This document shows positions 44,418 to 53,498 of a stretch of DNA of 64,000 nucleotides, one piece after another. Position numbers and translations under genes: made by a program. The stretch's first letter is position 1. Each line of letters begins with the position of its first letter. The notes under the pieces are model-generated. The model did no database searches. It saw nothing but the letters and a program-made list of their open reading frames with translations, and was not told where the DNA came from. Origin of the DNA: an uncultured Chitinophagaceae bacterium. GTDB lineage: Bacteria; Bacteroidota; Bacteroidia; Chitinophagales; Chitinophagaceae. The stretch spans positions 434,001 to 498,000 of the forward strand of contig CALCII010000011.1 of NCBI GenBank assembly GCA_937907395.1, written 5' to 3'.

Positions 44418-45383
44418 TTATTCGTGTTCACGCCCCACAATCTTTCCATTCTTCCAGCTGTTGTTAAGCTCTTCAAATTCTTTTAAATCTTCGGCAGAAA
44501 ATTCTTTATTGGTGAGTTTTTTAAGATCGGGCTGGCCGGCATTCACCCAGGCGGTGTACCAGAAACTGGCCACTGCAAAAATGCTCTGCCGCATACGGCG
44601 TTCCACCATACCCATGAGCATGGTATTATAAGAAGTAGTGAACGATGTGGAGTAAACACGGGTTACCACCCCGTTCTTGGTTTCAAATGCATATTTCTGA
44701 TCGGCCGGAAACTTCTGGGTTAATTCCTTTTCAAAACGAAGTACGGTATCAGATGCGGCTCCGCTTTCCAATACACGATCCCAGATGAATTGTCCGGGGC
44801 GTTTCAGGTATTGTGCTTTTCCAATAAAGAAATCAAATTCTTTATCGGCCAACAACTCCGGAATCCGGCTTTCCCAGAAACCATGAATCCCGTTTTGATT
44901 GGTGTATTGTCCGTTGTGATTATGGCTGGCATGAAGAGGCACATGCGCATCAGCAATATAGTGGCCAATCTCAGCGCTCAGTTTTAAGATACGTGCCTGG
45001 TTTTTATCCTTAAAAGCTTTCGTTAAACGCAGCAACATAGTTTGCACCCACCACGGAACTATTCCGTTTGATTGTATGGTATCCAGTGTGTATTTGGCAA
45101 CGGCACTATCCCAATCCCGTGGCAAATTAGGGTAGGGATATTTCCCGTAATGATCGATATCTATATAATGGCGTGGGCCTTCTTCCGGAATGGCATAACG
45201 TCTTTTATCCGGATCGGGGGCATGCTCGGCAAGGAATTCTATATTCTCTTTATAAAACCCCAGCATTTCCGGAGGCAGGAGAAATACAGCGAGATAATTG
45301 ATTTTGCGGTGGCCAAAGAAGCCCCAGCAAAAAATTTGTTGGGCACTCATCATGAGCAATACCAGTAAGATCCATTTCTTCAT
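44418..45383 (-). CDS. Exported S1/P1 nuclease or zinc-dependent phospholipase C-like protein
   Basis: A 321-residue protein with signal peptide (1-19). After cleavage the mature chain would start at or close to the Trp of CWGFFGHRKI, and in this superfamily an N-terminal Trp is itself a zinc ligand. Other likely metal ligands are in HYIDIDHYG, GHYIADAHVPLHASHNH and GIHGFWESRIPEL. These fit the all-helical trinuclear zinc fold shared by S1/P1 nucleases and phospholipase C. I cannot tell phosphodiester from phospholipid as substrate. It starts at ATG 45383. Confidence 0.8.
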   Translation of the reverse strand: MKKWILLVLLMMSAQQIFCWGFFGHRKINYLAVFLLPPEMLGFYKENIEFLAEHAPDPDKRRYAIPEEGPRHYIDIDHYGKYPYPNLPRDWDSAVAKYTLDTIQSNGIVPWWVQTMLLRLTKAFKDKNQARILKLSAEIGHYIADAHVPLHASHNHNGQYTNQNGIHGFWESRIPELLADKEFDFFIGKAQYLKRPGQFIWDRVLESGAASDTVLRFEKELTQKFPADQKYAFETKNGVVTRVYSTSFTTSYNTMLMGMVERRMRQSIFAVASFWYTAWVNAGQPDLKKLTNKEFSAEDLKEFEELNNSWKNGKIVGREHE

Positions 45384-45438
45384 GTAATTCCGGAAAATTG
45401 AACAGGTAATTTAGGAAATGTTTGCGAGCCAGTACAAA

Positions 45439-46047
45439 TTATTCGTCTTCTACTTTCGTAACACCGCCACTGATGGCAAATTTCATGGCTTCGCCCGGAG
45501 TAATATGGGCATCAATCCGTTTCACCCGGCTGGATGGTATCAGGTATACATTCCCGGCAATCGAATAACTCATAGGAACATACACAGCGACGTATTCCTG
45601 CAATCCAAAATCATTCATTTCCTCACGGGTTAAAAATCCCACCCGCCATACATCGTTGTCGTCAATATTCGCCAGTACAGGTTTGTTGAATTTTTTCTTT
45701 TCGCCGGCAAAGGCTTCAAAAAAGTCTTTAACTGTAGTGTAAATAAACTTGATGCCGGGTGCTTTTTCCAACCAGCCCTCAAAAAAATGAAACAGGCGGG
45801 ATTGAATAAAGAAAGTACTCAGGTAGCCCACAATTGTAATTACCCCTACAATGAGCAAAAAACCCAGACCAAAATTTCTGGCCTGCACTTTGCCCGATTC
45901 ATCGGTAAAGGTGAAAATGGGAATTAAATCATCAATCGTGGAGATCACCCAAAAGATGGCATATGCCGTTACCACAATGGGAGCCAGTACCAGTAAACCC
46001 TGTAAGAAGTACTGAATCAATTGTTTATAACTGAATTTTTTGAACAT
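45439..46047 (-). CDS. DUF502 family membrane protein
   Basis: 202 residues from ATG 46047; the frame opens at 46086, but FKKFSYKQLIQYFLQGLLVLAPI is the family start. It has two transmembrane helices (about residues 11-33 and 56-80). The motifs GWLEKAPGIKFIYTTVKDFFEAF, VWRVGFLTRE, YVAVYVPMSYSIAGNVYLIP and ITPGEAMKFAISGGV are characteristic of DUF502, a broadly conserved inner-membrane family without known function. It is divergent from the TetR gene. Confidence 0.9.
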   Translation of the reverse strand: MFKKFSYKQLIQYFLQGLLVLAPIVVTAYAIFWVISTIDDLIPIFTFTDESGKVQARNFGLGFLLIVGVITIVGYLSTFFIQSRLFHFFEGWLEKAPGIKFIYTTVKDFFEAFAGEKKKFNKPVLANIDDNDVWRVGFLTREEMNDFGLQEYVAVYVPMSYSIAGNVYLIPSSRVKRIDAHITPGEAMKFAISGGVTKVEDE

Positions 46048-46131
46048 GGTAAACCTTTGTCTTTCAAATTTACAGCATCCCGCCAACCACCCGGAATATT
46101 AATTTATTGTGATGAATGGAATATTTTAGTG

Positions 46132-46170
46132 ATGGAAACTTGCGACACAATAAAAGTTTCCATAGTTTTG
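46132..46170 (+). promoter_or_regulatory. Promoter and operator of the tetR-efflux operon
   Basis: A perfect 10-bp inverted repeat, ATGGAAACTT (46132-46141) and AAGTTTCCAT (46154-46163), with a 12-base spacer. The -7 box TAGTTTTG (46163-46170) and a -33 TTG (46140-46142) put the palindrome exactly over the promoter. A TetR dimer bound here would block RNA polymerase, so autorepression is likely. Confidence 0.65.
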
Positions 46171-46189
46171 CGCCTCGAAATTCAACAAA

Positions 46190-46816
46190 ATGGATCCCAA
46201 AGAAAGAATTCAGGAAAAAGCAAGAGAGCTCTTCATGAGCTATGGCATCCGTTCTGTTTCCATGGACGATATTGCCTCGAATCTTGGAATGAGTAAAAAA
46301 ACAATCTACCAGAGTTTCGCTGATAAAGACGAACTGGTGGATGCGGTATTTGAAGGAGAAATGAGCCATACGCACGACCGTTGTATGCAATGCAGCCGTA
46401 CATCAAAGGATGCCATTGCCGAAATTTTTCAGACGATTGAAGAAGTGCATGGCCGGTTTTCCCAAATGAACCCTATGATCATTTATGACTTGCAAAAATT
46501 CCATCCAAAGACTTTTGAAAAGTTCAGGAAGATGAAAGATGAATTTTTAGCAAAAGTGGTGGCCGATAACCTGAAACGGGGCATTGAAGAAGAGCTCTAC
46601 CGTCCCGATATCAATATTGAAATCATGAGCCGTTTCCGTGTGGAAAGTATGATGCTCGCATTAACCATGCCCGCTTCATTGCCCCACCAGAAATATTCAC
46701 TGGCACAAATTACCCGTGAAACCATGGAGCATTTTGTGTTTGGTGTGGCTAGTATTAAAGGCTATAAACTGATAATTAAATACAAAGAGGAACAATTAAA
46801 AAAAGAAAATCTATGA
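46190..46816 (+). CDS. TetR/AcrR family regulator of the efflux operon
   Basis: A 208-residue regulator. The N-terminal helix-turn-helix is typical: KARELFMSYGIRSVSMDDIASNLGMSKKTIYQSF (residues about 10-43, given here as one signature region). The ligand-binding helical domain follows, with CMQCSR and a C-terminal domain like TetR_C members. It overlaps the tolC-like gene by 4 bases (ATGA), so it controls its own operon. An inverted repeat overlaps its promoter. The ligand is unknown, probably a pump substrate. Confidence 0.92.
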   Translation: MDPKERIQEKARELFMSYGIRSVSMDDIASNLGMSKKTIYQSFADKDELVDAVFEGEMSHTHDRCMQCSRTSKDAIAEIFQTIEEVHGRFSQMNPMIIYDLQKFHPKTFEKFRKMKDEFLAKVVADNLKRGIEEELYRPDINIEIMSRFRVESMMLALTMPASLPHQKYSLAQITRETMEHFVFGVASIKGYKLIIKYKEEQLKKENL

Positions 46817-48228
46817 CAGCAATCTCAAAGAGTAAATGGCTGATTGGTCTTTTGCTTTTCGCTGCGTTTGGTACAGCCTCTGCTCAACAGGAATACCGGT
46901 TATCTGTAACCGAAGCTGTTGACCTGGCATTAAAGAACGTTGCGGACCTTAAAAACCTGCGCCTTGATTCTGCCAGGCAAGTGGCACTGAACCGTGAAGT
47001 AACCGGCATGGCCCTGCCACAGGTAAGTGGTTCGGCACAGGTGGCGCATTATCTCACTTTACCTAAAATTCTGTTTCCCAACACCGGTGAAACCAGCATC
47101 TATACTGTGCTTAACAAAGAAGGTGTGAAAGATGGTAACGGAAACGTGATTCAACCCAAACAGGACTTCCAGATCCAGGAGTTCAGCTTTGTGCAGCCAT
47201 GGTCGATCCAGGCAGGCATCAGCATGAACCAATTGTTATTTCAGCCGGAAGTGTTTGTGGGACTGTTAGCACGTAAAACGTTGATCGATTTTGCACAGGG
47301 CAACATTCGTGTGGGAGAAGATAAAGTGCGGGAACAGGTGTACAAAGCGTATTACCAGGTGTTGCTGAGCGAACAACAGCTCACCATCCTGCAACAAACC
47401 ATTCAGCGATTTGAAAAATTACTGAGCGATCAGCAACAAATGTTTAAAAATGGGTTCATTGAAAAACTGGATATTGATAAGAGCACGGTGGCTATTAATA
47501 ACCTCAAAGCAAACGAGACACAACTGAAAAATTTTGTGGAGCTGGGGTATGCTGCTCTGAAATTTGCAATGGCCATTAACCAGAAAGACAAACTGGTGCT
47601 TACAGATAAACTGACCGACGAGAAAATAAAAGAAAATATTCTCGACGACGGACAGTTCACTTACGAAAACAGAAGCGAAGTACGTTTGCTCAATACTGCC
47701 AAAAAACTGAATGAGATTGATATTAAGAGATACAAGCTGGGCTATGCACCCACATTGGCTTTCTTCTACCAGTTTCAGCAACAGGGTCAATTGAACAAAA
47801 ACTTCTCGGCCTTCACCGGACAAAACTGGTTCTGGTTTAATTCCAACCTGGTTGGTTTAAACCTCACCGTTCCTTTGTTTGATGGCTTGCAACGCCAGCA
47901 AAAAATCAAACAGGCGCAAATCAGCCTTGAGAAAACAAAGAACACCATGGAACAGGTGAAACAGGGAATTGACCTGGAACAAACAGTTTCAAAAACCAAC
48001 CTGCGCAATGCATTGCTTACACTCGATGCTCAAAAGCGCAACCTCGAACTCGCCGAGCAGGTTTACCGTACTACTAAGAAGAAATATGAACAGGGAACCG
48101 GCAGCAGTTTTGAAGTAATACAAGCCGATACAGAATGGCAACGTGCACATGGCAACTATTTTGAAGCTATGTACAATGCTGTGGTAGCAAAAATCAATTA
48201 CCTCAAATCAATCGGTCAATTAAAATAA
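46813..48228 (+). CDS. TolC family outer-membrane efflux protein
   Basis: A 471-residue exported protein (signal peptide ending GTASAQQ). It has the two-fold repeated OEP layout: VTEAVDLALKNVADLKNLRLDS at the start, a long helical hairpin (QVYKAYYQVLLSEQQLTILQQT), and the second half with LNLTVPLFDGLQRQQKIKQA and QVYRTTKKKYEQGTGSSFEVIQA. It forms the trimeric outer-membrane exit duct of the RND pump encoded downstream. It starts at ATG 46813 inside the end of the tetR gene. Confidence 0.93.
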   Translation: MTAISKSKWLIGLLLFAAFGTASAQQEYRLSVTEAVDLALKNVADLKNLRLDSARQVALNREVTGMALPQVSGSAQVAHYLTLPKILFPNTGETSIYTVLNKEGVKDGNGNVIQPKQDFQIQEFSFVQPWSIQAGISMNQLLFQPEVFVGLLARKTLIDFAQGNIRVGEDKVREQVYKAYYQVLLSEQQLTILQQTIQRFEKLLSDQQQMFKNGFIEKLDIDKSTVAINNLKANETQLKNFVELGYAALKFAMAINQKDKLVLTDKLTDEKIKENILDDGQFTYENRSEVRLLNTAKKLNEIDIKRYKLGYAPTLAFFYQFQQQGQLNKNFSAFTGQNWFWFNSNLVGLNLTVPLFDGLQRQQKIKQAQISLEKTKNTMEQVKQGIDLEQTVSKTNLRNALLTLDAQKRNLELAEQVYRTTKKKYEQGTGSSFEVIQADTEWQRAHGNYFEAMYNAVVAKINYLKSIGQLK

Positions 48229-48259
48229 ATAACCAACTAATTAACACAAACCAGAAATT

Positions 48260-49432
48260 ATGAAACAATATATTAAATATTCACTGCTGGTTCTTTCCGC
48301 TGTTGTGTGGATTTCCTGCGGTGAAGGACGTAAAGAAAAAGCCGGTTCGCTGGATCAGAAAAAAGCAAAACTGGAAGAACTGAAAAAGCAATACAGTAAA
48401 CTTGGTACAGATATCCGCACACTGGAAGAAGAACTGGCCAAACTGGATACAGCCGGTACGTTTACAGACAAGTCAAAACTGGTGGCAGTAGCTCCTGTAA
48501 CATCAGAAGATTTCTCTCACTACATTGACCTGCAGGGAAAAGTAGATGCAGATGATATCTCTTACATTGCTCCTTCCAATGGAATGGGTGGTGTGGTGAC
48601 TGCTATCTACATCAAAGAAGGACAGTTTATAAAGAAAGGACAGTTGGTGTTGAAAATGGATGACAAAGTTCTTCAGCAACAAAAGAAACAACTCGAAACA
48701 CAGCTCAACTTTGCTAAGGATATATATCAACGTACAAAAAACCTCTGGGAACAAAACATTGGTTCAGAAGTGCAACTGATTTCTGCAAAGAACAATGTAG
48801 ACGGATTGGAAAAGCAAATCGGAACACTTAATGAACAGATTTCGCTTTATACTGTAACCTCACCTGTAAGCGGTGTTGCAGATCTTGTAAATGTCAAAGT
48901 GGGCGAAATGTTTGTTGGTGCAAATGCGGCCGGTCCGCAAATACGTGTGGTGAACAACAGTAACCTGAAGGTGCTTACAGAAGTTCCGGAAAACTACATC
49001 AACCGTGTTCGTGTAGGCAGTGCCGTTATCATTAACCTGCCCGATGCGAATAAATCATTCAACTCAACAGTAAAACTTTCTTCACAACTTATTAATCCCA
49101 ACAGCCGCACTTTCACTATAGAAGCAGCCATTCCCGGTGGTGGTGATGTAAGGCCCAATACCATTGCGGCTGTACGCATCCGTGATTACAGTGCGCCCAA
49201 TGCCATTGTGATTCCGGTGAACCTGGTGCAAACAGATGAAAAAGGAAAATATGTTTATGTAGTGGAAAAAGATAGCAAAGGAAAATCTGTGGCAGTGAAG
49301 AAACCAGTGATTCCAGGTGAATCGTACGGAGATAAAATTGAAATCAAGAGTGGTCTACAGCAGGGCATGATCCTTATCACCGCCGGCTACCAGAGTGTAT
49401 ACGACGGACAAACAGTTCGTACCGAACAATAA
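48260..49432 (+). CDS. RND efflux periplasmic adaptor (HlyD/AcrA-like lipoprotein)
   Basis: A 390-residue lipoprotein (lipobox WISC, cysteine 20). A coiled-coil segment follows at once (about 30-65), then the split barrel-sandwich hybrid (GVVTAIYIKEGQFIKKGQLVLKMD and VTSPVSGVADLVNVKVGEMF), the helical hairpin between them, a beta-barrel (about 230-300) and the membrane-proximal domain to the end. It links the inner-membrane pump to the TolC partner. It starts 31 bases after the tolC-like gene. The extra N-terminal coiled coil is common in Bacteroidota adaptors. Confidence 0.93.
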   Translation: MKQYIKYSLLVLSAVVWISCGEGRKEKAGSLDQKKAKLEELKKQYSKLGTDIRTLEEELAKLDTAGTFTDKSKLVAVAPVTSEDFSHYIDLQGKVDADDISYIAPSNGMGGVVTAIYIKEGQFIKKGQLVLKMDDKVLQQQKKQLETQLNFAKDIYQRTKNLWEQNIGSEVQLISAKNNVDGLEKQIGTLNEQISLYTVTSPVSGVADLVNVKVGEMFVGANAAGPQIRVVNNSNLKVLTEVPENYINRVRVGSAVIINLPDANKSFNSTVKLSSQLINPNSRTFTIEAAIPGGGDVRPNTIAAVRIRDYSAPNAIVIPVNLVQTDEKGKYVYVVEKDSKGKSVAVKKPVIPGESYGDKIEIKSGLQQGMILITAGYQSVYDGQTVRTEQ

Positions 49433-49474
49433 CACTCACAGGCAACTTAATGATGACCCTCAAAAAAAGAAATT

Positions 49475-52400
49475 ATGCAGCTTAAACTATTAGAAGGAAT
49501 AACACAAAAATTCAAAGAGTTTAAACCCACGAGCTGGAGTGTTGACAATCGTACGGCTATTTATATTGTCACCATCATCATCACGCTCTATGGTTTAACC
49601 AAATTTAATACGCTGCCCAAGGAACAGTTTCCGGACATCAACGTTCCCACGATCTCTGTGGTTACGGTTTATGTAGGTAACTCACCGGCAGATATTGAAA
49701 ACCTTGTTACCCGCCCGATTGAAAAACAAATCAAAAGTATCAGCGGGGCCAAGATCAACAAAGTGCAATCTGTTTCACAACAGGATTACTCACTGATCAT
49801 TGTGGAATTTGATACAGATACAAAGGCCGACCTGGCGAAACAAAAAGTAAAAGATGCGGTGGATAAGTCGAAAGTAGACCTGCCGCAGGACCTCACCTCA
49901 CAACCGGAAGTACAGGAATTTGCTTTCAGCGAAATGCCTATCATGTACGTAAACATCAGTGGTGATTATGATCCGGTAAAACTGAAAGAGTATGCCGATA
50001 AAATGCAGGATCGTTTTGAAGAGCTGAAGGAAATCACCCGTGCAGATATTGTAGGTGCTCCCGAACGTGAAGTGCAGATCAATGTGGATCCTTATCGTAT
50101 GGCCGGAGCCCGTGTCACTTTTACTGATATAGAAAATGCAGTGAAACGTGAAAACAATGATATCAGTGGCGGACAAGTTGAAGTGGGTAATATGAAACGT
50201 ACCCTTCGTGTACGTGGACAATTTAAAACTGCGTTTGACCTGCAAAGCATTGTTGTGAAAAACGTAAGCGGCGCACCTATTTACCTGCGTGATATTGCAT
50301 CTATCAAAGACACGGTAAAAGAAAAAGAAAGCTTTGCACGTCTCGATGGTAAAAATGTAATCACGGTTAACATCGTTAAACGAAGTGGCGAAAACCTGAT
50401 TGAAACTGCCGATAAAGTGAAGGCAACCGTTCAGGAAATGAAAGATAACGATGAGTTGCCCAAAAACCTGAAAATCACGATTACGGGCGATCAGAGCAAG
50501 CAGACAAAAACATCGTTTAACGAACTGGTGAATACCATCATCATTGGTTTCATACTTGTACTGCTCATTCTCATGTTCTTCATGGGTGTAACCAATGCCT
50601 TCTTTGTGGCATTGAGTGTACCTCTGAGTGTATTTGTAGCCTTCCTCTTCCTGCCGGTAGCCGATTTTATTGTTGGTACCAGCGTTACCCTCAACTTCAT
50701 TGTGTTATTTGCATTGCTGTTTGGTTTGGGTATTATTGTGGATGATGCGATTGTGGTGATTGAAAACACACACCGTATTTATCATAACGGGAAAGTGCCC
50801 ATTATACGAAGTGCAAAAGAAGCAGCTGGAGAAGTATTTATTCCGGTGTTAGCCGGTACTTTAACCACGCTGGCACCGTTCTTCCCGCTGCTATTCTGGA
50901 AAGGGATCATTGGTAAGTTTATGATTTACCTGCCGGTAATGCTTATTCTCACACTGGCTGCATCATTGATTGTTGCCTTTATTATTAACCCTGTGTTTGC
51001 GGTTAGCTTTATGAAACCCGAAGGAAGGGAACATGATGATGCCAAAAGCGCCCTCTTCCGTAAATGGTATTTCTGGGCCTTCTGGATTTTAGGTATCATG
51101 TTCCATGTGGCAGGCAGCCATGGAATGGGCAACTTTATGTTCTTTATCAATCTGGCGGGTATTCTTAACCGTTATCTGTTACGTGATACCATTTATTTCT
51201 TCCAGGAACGTGTATTGCCGGCATTGATGAACCGTTATGAAACATTGTTGCGCTGGATCCTGAAGGGATGGCGACCCGTGTGGGCGTTGGTGAGTCTCTT
51301 CATCCTGTTCCCGGTTGCGTTGTTCTTCCTGATCCTGAGAGGAAACAATACAACGTTCTTCCCCAGTGGCGATCCCAATTTCATTTATGTATATCTCAAA
51401 CTTCCGGTTGGTACCGATGTGAAGTATACCGATTCGCTCACCCGTGTGATTGAACATAAAGTATATAAGATACTTGAAAAAGAAAAACCGGGTGAAGAAG
51501 GATCTATTGTTGAAAGTATTATTTCCAATGTGGCTGTTAGTGCCAACAATCCAAGAGATAACAACCGTAGTACACAGGCCAACCTGGGACGTGTGCAGGT
51601 ATCATTTGTGGAATTTGAAAAACGTCATGGTAAAACCACAAAACCTTATCTCGAAGAAATCAGGAATTCAATCAAAGGAATTCCCGGCACCGATATCTCA
51701 GTAGAACAGGAGCAGGGTGGACCACCCACAGAACCTCCGGTGAACATTGAAATAACCGGTGAAGATTATGCTGTGATCGGAAAAACAGCCAACCAGTTGC
51801 TCAATTATCTCGACACCAACCGTGTGGAAGGAATCGACAACCTGAATCTCGATGTTGACCTGAATAATCCCGAAATTACGATTGTGGTTGACCGTGAGCG
51901 TGCTCTTATTGAAGGTGTAAGTACCGGACAAATTGGTATGGAAATCCGCACCGCTTTGTTTGGTAAGGAAATCAGTAAACTGAAAGAAGGTGATGATGAA
52001 TATAAAATTCAGCTTCGTTACAGCGATCTGCAACGTAACAACATTGTGGATCTCATGAATATGAAGATCACTTTCCGTGATTTCAATACCGGACAAATCA
52101 AACAGGTTCCGTTGAATGCAGTGGCGAAATTTGATTATACCAGCACCAGTGGAGGCGTGAAACGTAAAAACTTCAAACGCACCATTCAGCTGCAATCAAA
52201 CGTAACCGATCCTACTTTGGTAGCCGGTATTAATGCCGAACTGAAAACAAAGATTGAAGACTTCCGTAACAAAACACGTTTACCGGAAGGCGTTACGATT
52301 CGTCAGAGCGGACAAAGCGAACAGGAAAAAGAAACCTCTTCGTTCCTTGGTACTGCATTGTTGGTTGCCATTGGGCTCATCTTTATGATCCTGGTACTGC

Positions 52401-53035
52401 AGTTCAACAGTTTGAGTAAGCCCTTCATCGTTATCACAGAGATCTTCTTCAGTATCATTGGTGTGTTGATTGGTTATGCCATTACCGGTAAAACCATTGC
52501 CACCATCATGCTGGGTGTAGGTATTGTGGGATTGGCTGGTATCGTAATCAAGAACGGTATCCTGCTCATTGAGTTTACAGATGAGTTGCGCAGCCGTGGA
52601 TATAAAACAAGAGAAGCAGCTATTCAGGCCGGTAAGATCCGTATTATTCCGGTGATGTTAACAGCTATTGCAACTATGCTGGGCTTGTTACCATTGGCTG
52701 TTGGTTTCAATATCGATTTCGTTTCATTGTTCCAGCACCTCAATCCAAAGATTTTCTTTGGTGGTGATAGTGTGGTGTTCTGGGGGCCGCTTAGCTGGAC
52801 CATCATTTATGGTCTCATCTTCGCTTTCTTCTTAACACTGGTGATGGTGCCGAGTATGTACCTGATCTCGGAAAGATTGCGTCGCCCGATGGAGCAATTC
52901 TATGGCACGAAGTTCATTGCATTGCTGGGCTTCCTGGGTCCGTTGTTCTTCCTCTTTGTAGGGTTCATGTACCTGGGCAGAAAGATTCAAGGTAAAAAAG
53001 TATGGGTGGGACAACCCTCCTCTAAAAAAGTATAA
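49475..53035 (+). CDS. RND family efflux permease, enlarged form
   Basis: A 1186-residue inner-membrane proton-driven pump of the AcrB/MexB/CusA superfamily; family members usually have about 1030-1060. TM4 has the proton-relay pair in GLGIIVDDAIVVIENTHR, and both porter domains are present. The extra length has two sources: an insertion between TM6 and TM7 (about residues 512-590) with two more hydrophobic segments (YFWAFWILGIMFHVAG and FMFFINLAGIL), and an extra C-terminal transmembrane helix (ALLGFLGPLFFLFVGFMYLG). The substrate is unknown; no Met-rich copper pattern is visible. Operon with tetR, tolC-like and adaptor genes. Confidence 0.92.
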   Translation: MQLKLLEGITQKFKEFKPTSWSVDNRTAIYIVTIIITLYGLTKFNTLPKEQFPDINVPTISVVTVYVGNSPADIENLVTRPIEKQIKSISGAKINKVQSVSQQDYSLIIVEFDTDTKADLAKQKVKDAVDKSKVDLPQDLTSQPEVQEFAFSEMPIMYVNISGDYDPVKLKEYADKMQDRFEELKEITRADIVGAPEREVQINVDPYRMAGARVTFTDIENAVKRENNDISGGQVEVGNMKRTLRVRGQFKTAFDLQSIVVKNVSGAPIYLRDIASIKDTVKEKESFARLDGKNVITVNIVKRSGENLIETADKVKATVQEMKDNDELPKNLKITITGDQSKQTKTSFNELVNTIIIGFILVLLILMFFMGVTNAFFVALSVPLSVFVAFLFLPVADFIVGTSVTLNFIVLFALLFGLGIIVDDAIVVIENTHRIYHNGKVPIIRSAKEAAGEVFIPVLAGTLTTLAPFFPLLFWKGIIGKFMIYLPVMLILTLAASLIVAFIINPVFAVSFMKPEGREHDDAKSALFRKWYFWAFWILGIMFHVAGSHGMGNFMFFINLAGILNRYLLRDTIYFFQERVLPALMNRYETLLRWILKGWRPVWALVSLFILFPVALFFLILRGNNTTFFPSGDPNFIYVYLKLPVGTDVKYTDSLTRVIEHKVYKILEKEKPGEEGSIVESIISNVAVSANNPRDNNRSTQANLGRVQVSFVEFEKRHGKTTKPYLEEIRNSIKGIPGTDISVEQEQGGPPTEPPVNIEITGEDYAVIGKTANQLLNYLDTNRVEGIDNLNLDVDLNNPEITIVVDRERALIEGVSTGQIGMEIRTALFGKEISKLKEGDDEYKIQLRYSDLQRNNIVDLMNMKITFRDFNTGQIKQVPLNAVAKFDYTSTSGGVKRKNFKRTIQLQSNVTDPTLVAGINAELKTKIEDFRNKTRLPEGVTIRQSGQSEQEKETSSFLGTALLVAIGLIFMILVLQFNSLSKPFIVITEIFFSIIGVLIGYAITGKTIATIMLGVGIVGLAGIVIKNGILLIEFTDELRSRGYKTREAAIQAGKIRIIPVMLTAIATMLGLLPLAVGFNIDFVSLFQHLNPKIFFGGDSVVFWGPLSWTIIYGLIFAFFLTLVMVPSMYLISERLRRPMEQFYGTKFIALLGFLGPLFFLFVGFMYLGRKIQGKKVWVGQPSSKKV

Positions 53036-53068
53036 TACATAGTGTTTGACTATTGATTATGGTTACAG

Positions 53069-53095
53069 ACCCCGCCTGTTCAGGTGGGGTTTTTT
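53069..53095 (+). terminator. Rho-independent terminator of the efflux operon
   Basis: Stem ACCCCGCC/GGTGGGGT, 6-base loop, T run; 33 bases after the permease stop. Confidence 0.85.
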
Positions 53096-53144
53096 GTTGG
53101 CCGGTTGCGAAGTTGAAAAGTTTAATGTTAGAGGTTTCAGGGTT

Positions 53145-53316
53145 TCAGGTTGCTGGTTAAAACAATTTTCACTTCTTGAAAAGGGAGTTTGTTTTACCGC
53201 AGAGAAAGGAGGAGGAAGAGAAAATGCTGCGCATTTTGTAAACAGAGAGAGTTCCGCAGAGGAATTTTCACTTCGTCAAAATGAGAAAACCTCCATTTAA
53301 ACAGCAGCTTGCCTTT
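53145..53316 (+). repeat. MITE-like dispersed repeat, copy 2
   Basis: Inverted relative to 12361-12535. The two 17-bp palindromes are present but each has one substitution (53166-53182, TTTTCACTTCTTGAAAA; 53265-53281, TTTTCACTTCGTCAAAA). Their spacing of 99 bases is preserved. The middle is conserved (GCAGAGAAAGGAG, GAAGAGAAAATGCT). Confidence 0.7.
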
Positions 53317-53410
53317 TTCTTTTTGCCTTCTGCTTTCCGCATTCAGCATTTCGCATTGAGCCTTTCGCATTCAGCCACCAACGCTACCGGTCGGGGTCTG
53401 CGACATTGAG

Positions 53411-53463
53411 CCTTTGAATCCCTTTGTGATCCTTGTGTCTTCCTTTGTGTCTTTGTGGTTCCT
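53411..53463. repeat. Solitary ACCACAAAG-type repeat
   Basis: Contains CTTTGTGTCTTTGTGGTTCC, closely like the right end of the GxxExxY unit (24898-24925), and an adjacent imperfect second unit. No GxxExxY gene is attached. Confidence 0.55.
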
Positions 53464-53498
53464 GTATTCCTGCCAACGGCCATCGCATTCTGCATTTA

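Larger units (their letters stand above)
53036..53498. other. Intergenic region filled by repeats
   Basis: No gene. It contains the terminator (53069-53095), the second MITE-like copy, an array of degenerate 10-base units (53338-53378), a block shared with 44342-44360, and a solitary copy of the repeat that bounds the GxxExxY unit (53411-53463). Confidence 0.7.

Noticed and set aside
53046..53300. 84-codon plus-strand frame after the RND permease
   Set aside because: Covers the terminator and the second MITE-like copy; not a plausible protein.
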